Shown piece after piece: positions 38,890-50,336 of a stretch of 64,000 nt of DNA (position 1 is the first letter of the stretch; each line of letters opens with the position of its first letter). Source of the DNA: Theocolax elegans (taxonomy: Eukaryota > Arthropoda > Insecta > Hymenoptera > Cerocephalidae); assembly GCA_026168455.1 (NCBI GenBank), contig JANSJX010000008.1:2081001-2145000 (forward strand), given 5' to 3'. Under the pieces are notes generated by a model. The model was not told the DNA's origin, searched no databases, and saw only the letters and a list, made by a program, of their open reading frames with translations. The position numbers were made by a program, and so were the translations under genes.

Positions 38890-40290
38890 GATGAAATGAG
38901 TAAATTATTAGTTTAAATAAATACACTATTGATTCAGTTCAATATTTAATTGGGATTACAATATACTGAACTAAAGCCTTCAAATATTTTATTGAACTAA
39001 TCGAATACAACTTTGAGTTGAATGCGTAAATTATTAGTTTAAATAAATACACCATTGATTCAGTTCAATATTTAATTGGGATTACAATATACTGAACTAA
39101 AGCCTTCAAATATTTTATTGAACTAATCGAATACGACTTTGAGTTAAATGCGTAATTTATTGGTTTAAAGCAGTACATCTTTGGATATACTTAATATTTA
39201 ATTAGGAATCTTTAGTTAGGAATATATTATATTGAACAAGCGCCTTTAAATATTTAATTAAAAATACCACATACTAAATTGATTCAAATGCTTATTTCAT
39301 TGCCATGTAATATACTGTTTCGATTCAATCAAATATTTTATTGAATTAATTAAATATTTCATTGCCTAAAATCTAAAATAAAAAAATATGAATTTATAAA
39401 TCTTGTTTATTATTAATTTCACACACATATATATATTATTTTTTATTCTTATACGAAATTTTATCATTGATATGAACAGAACCATACATTTTCCTAATTG
39501 CTTGATAATCAAATAAAAATTTGATTGAATTCATGCATTTTTCATAAATTTATTTAATATGAAACCATTTTATTCAGTCAATTATTTCGTTAGTCATATC
39601 AATGAAATTGCCCTTGTGAATCAATGAAATGATTTATTTAATGCAACGAAAATCATTTTAATACAAACAAATAATTATTTTGTTGACTTAATGAAACCAT
39701 GATATTGATCGAATATTTTCCTGTCGTTGAATCAAAGATTAAAATATTTTTGAAATAAATAAATATTTTATTCAATTAACAAAGTAATTGAATCTATTAA
39801 ATAGTAATATTAATAGTAGTATTAGAGTTGTAACTAATGGTCAGTTTTTTTACAATTTATGAAAGTTTTTAAAAAAACCGGGTTATTAATTTAACTATGC
39901 ATGAGTTCGAGTCAACAATATATCTTTTCAATTTAATATATTATATTGTTTGAAAGCATTTTTTCTTAAATCAACAATATGAAATGTAAACTTAAAGAAA
40001 TGTTCTCTTCATTTAATGAAATATTTGATGAACAGTTTCAAAGAAATTATTTCTATAAAGCAATGAAATGGTTTCTTAAATTTAAAGAAGATTGTGTTGA
40101 AACAATCAAATATTATTTTGGAAGAATATAAGATTTGACAATTATCCTCAAAAGAAACATTTCTTTGAAGTATAATAATATTCCTTCTACTTAAACATAT
40201 ATTTCCTTGGTTCAATTAAATATTTCAAAATGAAATGCATTTTTTGAATTAATGAAACTTTTTTGAATCAAAAAAATTTTTTTCTCAGTG
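38890..40290. mobile_element. Second, truncated copy of the CACTGAGAAAA element
   Basis: In reverse orientation to the copy at 13,616-17,282, it keeps one terminus (AAATTTTTTTCTCAGTG at 40,274-40,290, followed by TA) and the same interior order. It lacks the opposite terminus (about 200 bp). It shows its own 118-bp tandem duplication at 38,905-39,135. Near 39,425-39,445 it has uninterrupted sequence where the other copy carries the 1.65-kb foldback. Confidence 0.85.
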
Positions 40291-40476
40291 TATGTATAAG
40301 CACAGAACACTGTAAAGGAATAGAATTGTCTGTTTTATTTAAAATACTCAATAAAATATCATGATCGAAGGCTCGTTAAAACGCAAATATTTATAAATAA
40401 TTGAATATTACAAACATAGTCCATATGATAAAATTGTTAAACGATTCAATTAATACTAAGATTGTAAATGTAACAT

Positions 40477-42114
40477 CCCGTGTAAAAAAAAAAGTATGGG
40501 AAACGTCTGGGAAAAGTCTGGCTTATAAAGTCTTGGCAAAGTCTAGCTGGTGAGACTATCCCATACTTTTTGCCAGACTTAAGGGGATGTCGGAGCTATA
40601 GCCTCCATCAAAAGCCGCTCGATATCGCGGCTTCGAATGGCGCTGTAGTCAGGTGTCGATTTCTACGATAAGCGTACTTAAAACATAAATTATAAATTTG
40701 ACAGCTACATAGAGCTGTTGAAAAATACTTTCCCCCCTAGCTATGACTAAAATAAAGGTAATTGTAATACTACTCTTGGCAGCAAATGTTTATTTTTTTA
40801 AAGAAATGTGAAATACGTCTGGTATTCATTGAGTCTATATCTGCCGTAATGCTACATGCAACGTATTTCACATTTCTTTAAAAAAATAAACATTTGCTGC
40901 CAAGAGTAATATTATAATGACCTTAATTTTAGTTATAGCTAGGGGGGAAAGTATCTTTCTACAGCTCTATGTAGCTGCAAAATTTATAATATATGTTTTA
41001 AGTACGCTTATCGTAGAAATCGACACCTGACTACAGCGCCATTCGAAGCCGCGAGATCGAGCGGCTTTTGATGGAGGCTATAGCTCCGACATCCCCTTAA
41101 TATATTTTAAATCAACCAGACTTTCTCCCGCACATTTTTCCAGACTTTATAATTATTTTGAAAGTCTGGGATAAATAAGCCATACTTTCTCCCACACATT
41201 TTACTAGATTTTATAATTATTTTTAAAAGTCTGGGAGAATTCAACCAGACTTTCTCCCGCACAATTTTCCAGACTTTATAATATTTTTTAAAAGTCTGGG
41301 ATAATGTAACCAGAGTTTCCCCAGACTTCCCCCTCGTCGAATCTTTGTCGCATTGCATCTTTCAAACATAAAATTTATATTATTTCTAATTAATAGAAAC
41401 AACAAATCCTCGACATGTTTTGAGCTATCGAACTCTCAAAACCACCAGATATTTATCTATCACATATAAAAAATCACCAATGTGTTTCGTGTATCTCGCG
41501 ATAACAAACTGATGAAAAGGTTAGGGTACAAAACGATATGAAAACCAACTTCAATTTGATGATTGTGTTTTTATAATTGTAACCTAACCATTTCTTCAGT
41601 TTGTTTTCGCGAGATACACGAAAAACATTAGTGACTTTTTTATATGTGATAGATAAGTATCTGGTGGTTTTGAGAGTTCGATAGCTCAAAACATGTCGAG
41701 AATTTGTTGTTTCTATTAATTAGAAATAATATAAATTTTATGTTTGAAAGACGCAATGCCTCAAAGATTCGACGAGGGGGAAGTCTGGGGAAACTCTGGT
41801 TACATTATCCCAGATTTTTAAAAATTATTATAAAGTCTGGAAAAATGTGCGGGAGAAAGTCTGGTTGAATTCTCCCAGACTTTTAAAAATAATTATAATG
41901 TCTAGTAAAATGTGTGGGAGAAAGTATGGCTTATTTATCCCAGACTTTCAAAATAATTATAAAGTCTGGCAAAATATGCGGGAGAAAGTCTGGTTGATTT
42001 AAAATATATTAAGTCTGGCAAAAAGTATGGGATAGTCTCACCAGCTAGACTTTGCCAAGACTTTGTAAGCCAGACTTTTCCCAGATGTTCCCCATACTTT
42101 TTTTTTTACACGGG
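40477..42114. mobile_element. Foldback element with CCCGTGTAAAAA termini
   Basis: The ends CCCGTGTAAAAAAAAAAGTA and its complement (ending ACACGGG) lead into long arms rich in the words AGTCTGG and CCAGACTTT. The palindrome centre is near 41,555. The left arm is lengthened by the 514-bp insertion at 40,583-41,096; without it the element is about 1.12 kb. ORFs across it are made of the repeated words and are not genes. Confidence 0.85.
40583..41096. mobile_element. 514-bp palindromic element inserted at TTAA
   Basis: The ends GGGGATGTCGGAGCTATAGC and its complement are flanked by TTAA at 40,579-40,582 and 41,097-41,100. The opposite arm of the host foldback reads straight through a single TTAA at the matching place (about 42,008), confirming TTAA duplication. 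Almost the whole element is one inverted repeat around a loop of about 45 bases near 40,840. TTAA duplication is typical of piggyBac and Kolobok superfamilies, but no transposase is present, so the parent cannot be chosen. Confidence 0.9.
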
Positions 42115-42543
42115 ATACTATATAATGCGTTTTGCATAAATATTATTGTGCAATCTTTGTACAATATAAAATATACCATACACAATGTTAGTACAGTTAT
42201 GTAATATTATTCTAATTTTATCAGAGAAATATCATAAGTACGGATTGAGTGATGAATCTCAAATATACTCATAAAATATAACCGTAGAAAAGGATCAGGG
42301 ATATACGTCAGTTAAAGTACAATATTAGTATAATATGTCACTGTTCTGGTTCGCTTCGCTCGTATGAACAACCTCGAGAAAGGTAGAAAACCATCTTCCA
42401 CAGTAGTTTCATACGATATTTTATAACATTAGAACCTCAAAATCTGAAATGAAAGTGGGATTTTGAGGTTAAAATGTTATATATATATAAAAACGCGAAA
42501 GTGTGCGGCGGATTCAAATCAGCGAACCCCGCGCATGACTTAC
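42115..42543. other. No gene seen; small hairpin
   Basis: This stretch is mostly AT-rich. A hairpin pairs TAACATTAGAACCTCAAAATC with the reverse complement near 42,465 (42,422-42,480). No ORF of interest. Confidence 0.4.
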
Positions 42544-42674
42544 CGTTGCGATGTCCGTTAACAACCGCGAGATCATTTGCCGATCTCTCGTCCTTGTACA
42601 GCTATAAACGTCGCGAGCTGAAAAGGGTCGCGAACGAAGGGGATAAATTCGTGGGAAATTTATCTCGTCCGCTC
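42544..42674 (-). other. Candidate unassigned exon (minus strand)
   Basis: A good acceptor (CTCTCCGTTTCAG) precedes 42,674 and a consensus donor (AACG|GTAAGTC) follows 42,544, on the minus strand. The 131 bases between are GC-rich and open in one frame (ADEINFPRIYPLRSRPFSA and on), which matches no family I know. A second GC-rich block with a donor (TTCAAG|GTACGTGG, ending at 43,581) lies 0.9 kb upstream. The two could be 5' exons of one gene running left, but no start codon fits. Confidence 0.3.
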
Positions 42675-42865
42675 CTGAAACGGAGAGGGCGGTATTCAGG
42701 ATAACGGGAATAACGTACGCTGGTAATCAATGATTAAATTCTTACTCGATTATTAATTACATATGAATTTTATTTATTATATATAAATATAAACTTAGTT
42801 TAACAGAACATAAAGAAAAGGAACAAAGAAATTGCAAAGGTCGAATATAGGTCGCGTGTTTCTTT

Positions 42866-43325
42866 AAATTATCATAACTTTTTACAGAATTGAAGGCCAT
42901 AAAAATGCTACAGATCGTTTGAAAGGTATTGCTCCAAGCTTTCTTTTAGACTTTTGGATAAAAAAATCAAAGGTGGCGCACTTGCACTTTTTTCAAGTTG
43001 AATATTGACATGTAGTTTATGTAACATTGACCTTGAGATTAGAAATTCTAACCCAGAAGGATAAATTCTAGACATAATTAGCAACGAATGTTACATATAA
43101 TGTTCTATAGTAAAAGTTGATAGATTTTGAGTTAAATAGCGATGAACCCAGCTGGTGTTGAAAAAAACTGGAAAAAGTTCACTTTTTGAGGTTAGAATAA
43201 CTTTTGAACTAATAAATTCCAGTACCTAAAAATTTTTTTCTGTATTCTGAAAAACATTTGCAATGTGTACCCAAAATTTGGGGCATTTTAAACTTTTGAT
43301 CGGACCACTTCATGTGGAATACCCC
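42866..43325. repeat. Copy of a dispersed element (also at 59.17 and 60.79 kb)
   Basis: It shares AATTGAAGGCCATAAAAATG, GAAAGGTATTGCTCCAAGCT, AAGTTGAATATTGACATG and TTAGAAATTCTAACCCAGAA with 60,795-61,075 and 59,168-59,366. Its right end (GGACCACTTCATGTGGAATA then CCCCATATATAT) matches the termini of the foldback at 60,330-61,526. It appears to be a single-armed or partial member of that family. Confidence 0.7.
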
Positions 43326-43329
43326 ATAT

Positions 43330-43500
43330 ATATTGGCGATAGTTAATAACTGGTAATTTGGTAACTATTGCCAATATATTGCAAACATTCCGCAGAGTGA
43401 GGTTTGGCGCTATATTGCAACTAGATCGCCACATTTCTACCATATGTTTGCAATATCTATTGCAAATTAATTTGCAACATATTAGCAATAGTTGATTTTT
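43330..43500. repeat. Short palindromic repeat
   Basis: ATTGGCGATAGTTAATAAC on the left pairs with words such as TTAGCAATAGTTGAT on the right. ATTGCAAACAT pairs with ATGTTTGCAAT. It is a MITE-sized inverted repeat abutting the previous element. Confidence 0.45.
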
Positions 43501-44542
43501 TTACGCGGGTAGCTAAAAGATACAGCCGTAAGGAGAGAGTCTTTACGGCTTCGGCGGCTCGCGAGTGGTGCACCACGTACCTTGAATATCGATTCTTCCC
43601 GTCGATGCGTTTGGCTTCGCCAGTTTCCTCTCTCTCCGGGCTCTCGCGTGCGGCAACTCCGCCGTCCTCGCAGGTTTCTGGGGAGTCGCTGGAGCCGTGC
43701 ACTAGACACCAGCACGCTCACTCCACAAAATCACTCACTCTTCACGGCGCGAACCCCAGAACCCGAACAACAATCCGTGATAACGATTGTTCACTCTTGC
43801 CACGAATTAGCAAGGAAGACGTTACCGGCGACGTGTCTATATACGATGACTTGCATAAACTCTCTATACTCTCCCCAGTAAGCTTGCACGTCGGAACATT
43901 ATTAGTCCTTACGCGGCTTGCGCGCGGTCTTTCCCGATCATCTACGAGCTTTTCCGATCGTCACTCGCGCTCGTTATAAGGTAAAGTTTTATAAGCTTAA
44001 GAGTATGTATTACCTTTACAATATACATAAATAAAACCAACAAGCATTTCTAAGATTTTTCGCTGTCCCAGATACTGCAAATATTTGGGTAGGGTGAGCA
44101 TTATTAAATAATAACAATACATTTGGAGAAAAATTAATTTTCTATTACAACTAGATATTGAGGTCTTTCTTACATATCGTGCATGAATTTGTACACTCAT
44201 TGTACACCTTATCGTAGTAATACAACCAAGTTACTTAATAAATATTTACATAATTTATAAATCATTATTGCACATGTTTATTAATTTAGATCTTTTTTCC
44301 TCAACATATATGTATATATTTAGTTCTTATGTATAAAAAAACAATGAATAATGCAATACTGACAGCTAGCCAGGGTAAAACGTCATTAAAAAAAATGTAT
44401 ACATAGCACTATACCCTCGCGAGAAACGATTATACGACTATACCCTCGCGAAAACCCTCGAAAGCACACACATATACCCGACACATGATAACCAAAAGCT
44501 GCTCCGCTTCAAGATCACTCACACAAAGTAACTAATTAAAAA
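43500..44542. other. GC-rich island (43.5-43.98 kb), then AT-rich flank; gene not identified
   Basis: 43,500-43,980 is CpG-rich, with ORFs in several frames of both strands. The long minus-strand frame lacks an ATG start; it contains an acidic stretch (DSPETCEDGGVAARESPERE). A minus-strand splice donor follows 43,581. It is most likely a promoter with a 5' exon of a minus-strand gene. 43,980-44,540 is AT-rich without features except two CCCTCGCGA words near 44,415 and 44,450. Confidence 0.35.
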
Positions 44543-45478
44543 CGTCTGTATTTTGTAAATTTTCGATTTCATTCCACGGCCTACTTGATCCAAATCAAAT
44601 GCATTTTTATGCGTAAATACACGCATCTAACCGGCCAAAACGTCTATATTTTGAAAATTTTCGATATCGGTCCACGGCCAGGTGGATTCAATTCGAATTT
44701 ATTTTTATTTGATAATACACGCATATAACCGGCCAAAAGGTCTATATTTTGAAAATTTTCAATTTCTTTCCCCGGCCGACTTTATCGAACTAATATGCAT
44801 TTCCATGCGTATATACACGCATATAACTGACCAAAACGTCTATATTTCAAAAAATTTTTATGTCGTTCCGCGGCCGTGAGGAATGATTTCAAATGCATTT
44901 GTATGTGTAAATACACGCATATAACCGGCCAAAATGTCTATTTTTTGAAAATTTTTTATTTTGTTCCTTGGCCGGGTGGATTGAATAGAAATGTATTATT
45001 ATGTGTATATACACGCAAATATCCGGCCTACGCGTCTACTTTTTCAAAAATTTTTATTTTGTTCGATTGCCAGGTTGATCAAATTTAAATGCATTTTTAT
45101 ATGTAAATACACGCATATAAAACCGGCCAAAACGCCTATATTTTGAAAATTTTTAAATTTTGTCCCACGGACAACTTGATAGAAATGAAATGCATTTTTA
45201 TGCGTAAATACACGCATCTAACAGGCCAAAACGTCTATATTTTGAAAATTTTCAATATCCGTCCACGGCCGGGTGGATTCCATTCAAATTTATTTTTATG
45301 TGATAATACACGCATATAACCGGCCATAACGTGTATACTATAAAATTTTTCGATTACGTTCCACGGTCGACTTAATCGAAATTAAATGCATTTGTATGCG
45401 TATAAACACGCATATAACAGGCAAAATCGTCTATATTTTGAAAACTTTCGATTTCGTTCCACGGCCGGCTTGATCGAT
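44543..45478 (-). repeat. Diverged 98-bp tandem repeat, inverted relative to the main satellite
   Basis: There are about nine to ten units of 98 bp, with landmarks ACACGCATATAACCGGCC, AAAACGTCTATATTTTGAAA and TTCCACGGCCG. The reverse complement aligns along its length with the 99-bp satellite: CGTTTTGGCCGGTTATATGC vs CGTTTTGGCCTGTTATATGC, and the GTATTTATGCATAAAAAGGC part. Units are far more divergent from one another than those of the main array, so this looks like an old edge of the array in opposite orientation. Confidence 0.8.
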
Positions 45479-48400
45479 TGGTATAAGCATGTATTTATGC
45501 TTAAAATGCGTTTGATCTGGATACACCCGGGTTACGAACAAAATAAAAAAATATTCAAAATCTAGTCATTTGACCTGTTATATGCATGTATTTATGCATA
45601 AAAAGGCATTTGAACTCGATGAACCCGGGTAAGGTTCAAAATAAAGAAATAGTCAAAATGTCGTCGTTTTGGCCTGTTATATGCGTGTATTCATGCATAA
45701 AAAGGCATTTGAACTCGATAAACCCGGGTTACGAACAAAATAAAAAAATATTCAAAATCTCGTCGTTTTGGCCTGTTATATGCTTGTATTTATGCATAAA
45801 AAGGCATTTGAACTTGATGAACCCGGGTAAGGATCAAAATAAAAAAATATTCGAAATCTCGTCGTTTTGGCCTGTTATATGCATGTATTTATGCATAAAA
45901 AGGCATATGAACTCGAGCAACCCGGGTAACGAACAAAATAAAAATATATTCAAATCTCATCGTTTTGGCCTGTTATATGCATGTATTTATGCATAAAAAG
46001 GCATTTGAAATCGATAAACCCGGGCTTCGAACAAAATAAAATAGTATTCAAAATCTCGTCATTTTTTCCTGTTTTATGCATGTATTTATGCATAAAAAGG
46101 AATTTGAACTCGAGCAACCCGGGTAACGAACAAAATAAAATAGTATACAAAATCTCGTCGTTTTTGCCTGTTATATGCATGTATTTATGCATAATAAGGC
46201 ATTTGAACTCGAGCAATCCGGGTAACGAACAAAATAAAAAAATATTCAAAATTTCGTCGTTTTTGCCTGTTAATTGCATGTATTTATGCATAAAAAGGCA
46301 TTTGAAATTGATCAACCCGGGTTCCGAACGAAATAAAAAAATATTCAAAATCTCATCGTTTTGGCCTGTTATATGCATGCATTTATGCATAAAAAGGCAT
46401 TTGGAATCGATCAACCCGGGTTACGAACAAAATAAAATAGTATTCAAAATTTCGTCGTTTTTGCCTGTTATATGCATGTATTTATGCATAAAAAGGCATT
46501 TGAACTCGAGCAACCCGGGTAACGAACAAAAGAAAAATATATTCAATATCTAGTCGTTTTGGCCTGTTATATGCATGTATTTATGCATAAAAAGGCATAT
46601 GAACTCGAGCAACCCGGGTAGCGAACAAAATAAAAAAATATACACAATCTCATCGTTTTGGCATGTTATATGCATGTATTTATGCATAAAAAGGCATATG
46701 AACTCGAGCAACCCGGGTAACGAACAAAATAAAAAAATATTCACAATCTTGTCGTTTTTGCCTGTTATATGCATGTATTTATGCATAAAAAGGCATATGA
46801 ACTCGAGCAACCCGGGTAGCGAACGAAATAAAAAAATATTCAAAATCTCATCGTTTTGGCCTGTTATATGCATGCATTTATGCATAAAAAGGCATTTGAA
46901 ATCGATCAACCCGGGTAACGAACAAAATAAAAAAATATACACAATCTCATCGTTTTGGCATGTTATATGCATGTATTTATGCATAAAAAGGCATATGAAC
47001 TCGAGCAACCCGGGTAACGAACAAAATAAAAAAATATTCACAATCTTGTCGTTTTTGCCTGTTATATGCATGTATTTATGCATAAAAAGGCATATGAACT
47101 CGAGCAACCCGGGTAGCGAACAAAATAAAAAAATATTCACAATCTCATCGTTTTGGCATGTTTTGTGCATGTATTTATGCATAAAAAGGCATTTGAAATT
47201 GATCACCCGGGTTACGAACGAAATAAAAAAATATTCAAAATCTCATCGTTTTGGCCTGTTATATGCATGCATTTATGCATAAAAAGGCATTTGAAATCGA
47301 TCAACCCGGGTAACGAACAAAATAAAAATTATTCACAATCTTGTCGTTTTTGCCTGTTATATGCATGTATTTATGCATAAAAAGGCATATGAACTCGAGC
47401 AACCCGGGTAACGAACAAAATAAAAAAATATTCACAATCTCATCGTTTTGGCATGTTATATGCATGTATTTATGCATAAAAAGGCATATGAACTCGAGCA
47501 AACCCGGGTAACGAACAAAATAAAAAATATTCACAATCTTGTCGTTTTTGCCTGTTATATGCATGTATTTATGCATAAAAAGGCATATGAACTCGAGCAA
47601 CCCGGGTAACGAACAAAAGAAAAATATATTCAATATCTAGTCGTTTTTGCCTGTTATATGCATGTATTTATGCATAAAAAGGCATTTGAACTCGATGAAC
47701 CCGGGTTACGAACATAATTAAAAGTATTCAATATCTAGTCGTTTTGGGCCTGTTATATGCATGTATTTATGCATAAAAAGGCATTAGAAATTGATCAACC
47801 CGGGTTACGAACGAAATAAAAAAATATTCAAAATCTCATCGGTTTGGCCTGTTAATGCATGTATTTATGCATAAAAAGGCATTTGAACTCGATAACCCGG
47901 GTTACGAACAAAATAAAAAAATATTCAAAATCTCGTCGTTTGGCCTGTTATGTGCATGTATTTATGCATAAAAAGGCATTTGAACTCGATGAGCCCAGGT
48001 TATGAACAAAATTAAAGAATATTCAAAATCTTGTCGTTTTGGCCTGTTATATGCATGTATTTATGCATAAAAAGGCATTTGAACTCGAGCAACCCGGGCT
48101 ACGAACAAAATAAAAAAATAATCAAAATCTAGGCGTTTTGGCCTGTTATATGCATGTATTTATGCATAAAAAGGCATTTGATCTCGATATACCCGGGTTA
48201 CGAACAACATAAAAAAATAATCAAAATCTAGTCGTTTTGGCCTGTTATATGCATGTATTTATGCATAAAAAGGCATTTGATCTCGATATACCCGGGTTAC
48301 GAACAAAATAAAAAAATATTCAAAATCTCGGTCGTTTTGGCCTGTTATATGCATGTATTTATGCATAATAAGGCATTTGAACTCGAGCACCCGGTAACGA

Positions 48401-49748
48401 ACAAAATGAAAATATATTCAAAATCTTGTCGTTTTGGCCTGTTGCATGCATGTATTTATGCATAAAAAGGCATTTCAAATCGAGCTACCCGGGTAACGAA
48501 CAAAATAAAAAAATATTCACAATCTTGTCGTTTTTGCCTGTTATATGCATGTATTTATGCATAAAAAGGCATATGAACTCGAGCAACCCGGGTAGCGAAC
48601 AAAATAAAAAATATTCACAATCTCATCGTTTTGGGCATGTTTTGTGCATGTATTTATGCATAAAAAGGCATTTGAAATTGATCAACCCGGGTTACGAACG
48701 AAATAAAAAAATATTCAAAATCTCATCGTTTTGGCCTGTTATATGCATGTATTTATGCATAATAAGGCATTTGAACTCGAGCAATCCGGGTAACGAACAA
48801 AATAAAAAAATATTCAAAATCTCGTCGTTTTGGCCTGTTATATGCATGTATTTATGCATAAAAAGGCATTTGAAATTGATAACCCGGGTTACGAACGAAA
48901 TAAAAAAAATATTCAAAATCTCATCGTATTGGCCTGTTATATGCATGCATTTATGCATAAAAAGGCATTTGAAATCGATCAACCCGGGTAACGAACAAAA
49001 TAAAAAAATATTCACAATCTTGTCGTTTTTGCCTGTTATATGCATGTATTTATGCATAAAAAGGGATATGAATTCGAGCAACCCGGGTAGCGAACAAAAT
49101 AAAAAAATATTCGAAATCTCGTCGTTTTGGCCTGTTATATGCATGTATTTATGCATAATAAGGCATTTGAACTCGAGCAATCCGGGTAACGTACAAAATA
49201 AAAAGATATTCACAATCTCATCGTTTTGGCATGTTTTATGCATGTATTTATGCATAAAAAGGCATTTGAAATTGATCAACCCGTGTTACGAACGAAATAA
49301 AAAATTATTCAAAATCTCATCGTTTTGGCCTGTTATATGCATGTATTTATGCATAAAAAGGCATTTGAAATTGATCAACCCGGGTTACGAACGAAATAAT
49401 AAAATATTCAAAATCTCATCGGTTTGGCCTGTTAAATGCATGTATTTATGCATAAAAAGGCATTTGAACTCGATAAACCCGGGTTACGAACAAAATAAAA
49501 AAAATATTCAAAATCTCGTCGTTTTGGCCTGTTATGTGCATGTATTTATGCATAAAAAGGCATTTGAACTCGATGAGCCCAGGTTATGAACAAAATTAAA
49601 GACTATTCAAAATCTTGTCGTTTTGGCCTGTTATATGCATGTATTTATGCATAAAAAGGCATTTGAACTCGAGCAACCCGGCTACGAACAAAATAAAAAA
49701 ATATTCAAAATCTCATCGTTTTGGCCTGTTAAATGCATGTATTTATGC

Positions 49749-50336
49749 GGTTCCATGACATTTTGCCGTATGACAATTCGCCGTTTGACACTTCGCCGTC
49801 GGACAAATCGCCGTATTACTTTTCGCCGTATAGGACATTTCGCCGTATAGGACATTTCGCCGTATAAAATTTTGCCGTATGTGACATTTTGCCGTAAGGA
49901 ACTTCTCTCCGTAAAATAGGAAAAAATACGTACGGCGAATTTTGATACAGCGAAATTTAATTTAATTTTATATTCAAATAAAATAAAAACTATGTTTACA
50001 TTTTAAAGAGCATTTGAACTATAATTGTATATAAATTTTTCAAAACATTGATTGTAAACAAAATCATATATTGAAATTGAAAAATTGTTTGTTATTATAG
50101 TCAAGTTATAATTACAAATAATTTACCGATACTGTATGTGTGTAACAACAAAAGTGTAATGGGGGCGCCCCCCAAACCCCCTGCTCAACCAATAACCCTA
50201 TAACCTTATAACCCAATCGCGTACGGCAAAATGTCTCATACGGCGAAATGTTATACGGCAAAATGTCTCATACGGCGAAATGTTTACGGCAAAAGGTCCG
50301 ACGGCGAAATGTCATACGGCAAAATGTCCGGTTACG
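49749..50336. mobile_element. 588-bp Mutator-like non-autonomous element with CGGCGAAATGTC boxes
   Basis: The insert breaks a satellite monomer and is flanked on both sides by the 10-base GTATTTATGC (49,739-49,748 and 50,337-50,346). A 9-11-bp duplication is typical of Mutator-like elements. The ends GACATTTTGCCGTATGAC and GTCATACGGCAAAATGTC are inverted. About nine CGCCGTA/TGCCGTA boxes on the left face about eight TACGGCRAAATG boxes on the right. The AT-rich middle holds a GGGGGCGCCCCCC palindrome and four degenerate 8-mers resembling the complement of the telomere repeat (CCAATAA, CCCTATAA, CCTTATAA, CCCAATCG). No coding capacity. Confidence 0.85.

Noticed and set aside
41107..41358. 83-codon minus-strand ORF with repeated KVW segments
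   Set aside because: It is a translation of the AGTCTGG-rich arm of a foldback element.
43457..43721. Minus-strand ORFs of about 80 codons in the GC-rich island as a protein start
   Set aside because: The longest has no ATG at its start, and frames are open by GC composition. Kept only as a possible 5' exon.
49749..50336. CRISPR-like array (regular CGGCGAAATGTC repeats)
   Set aside because: Boxes are 12-15 bases with tiny variable gaps, in two opposite-facing clusters within an element that has inverted ends and a target duplication. The genome is eukaryotic.
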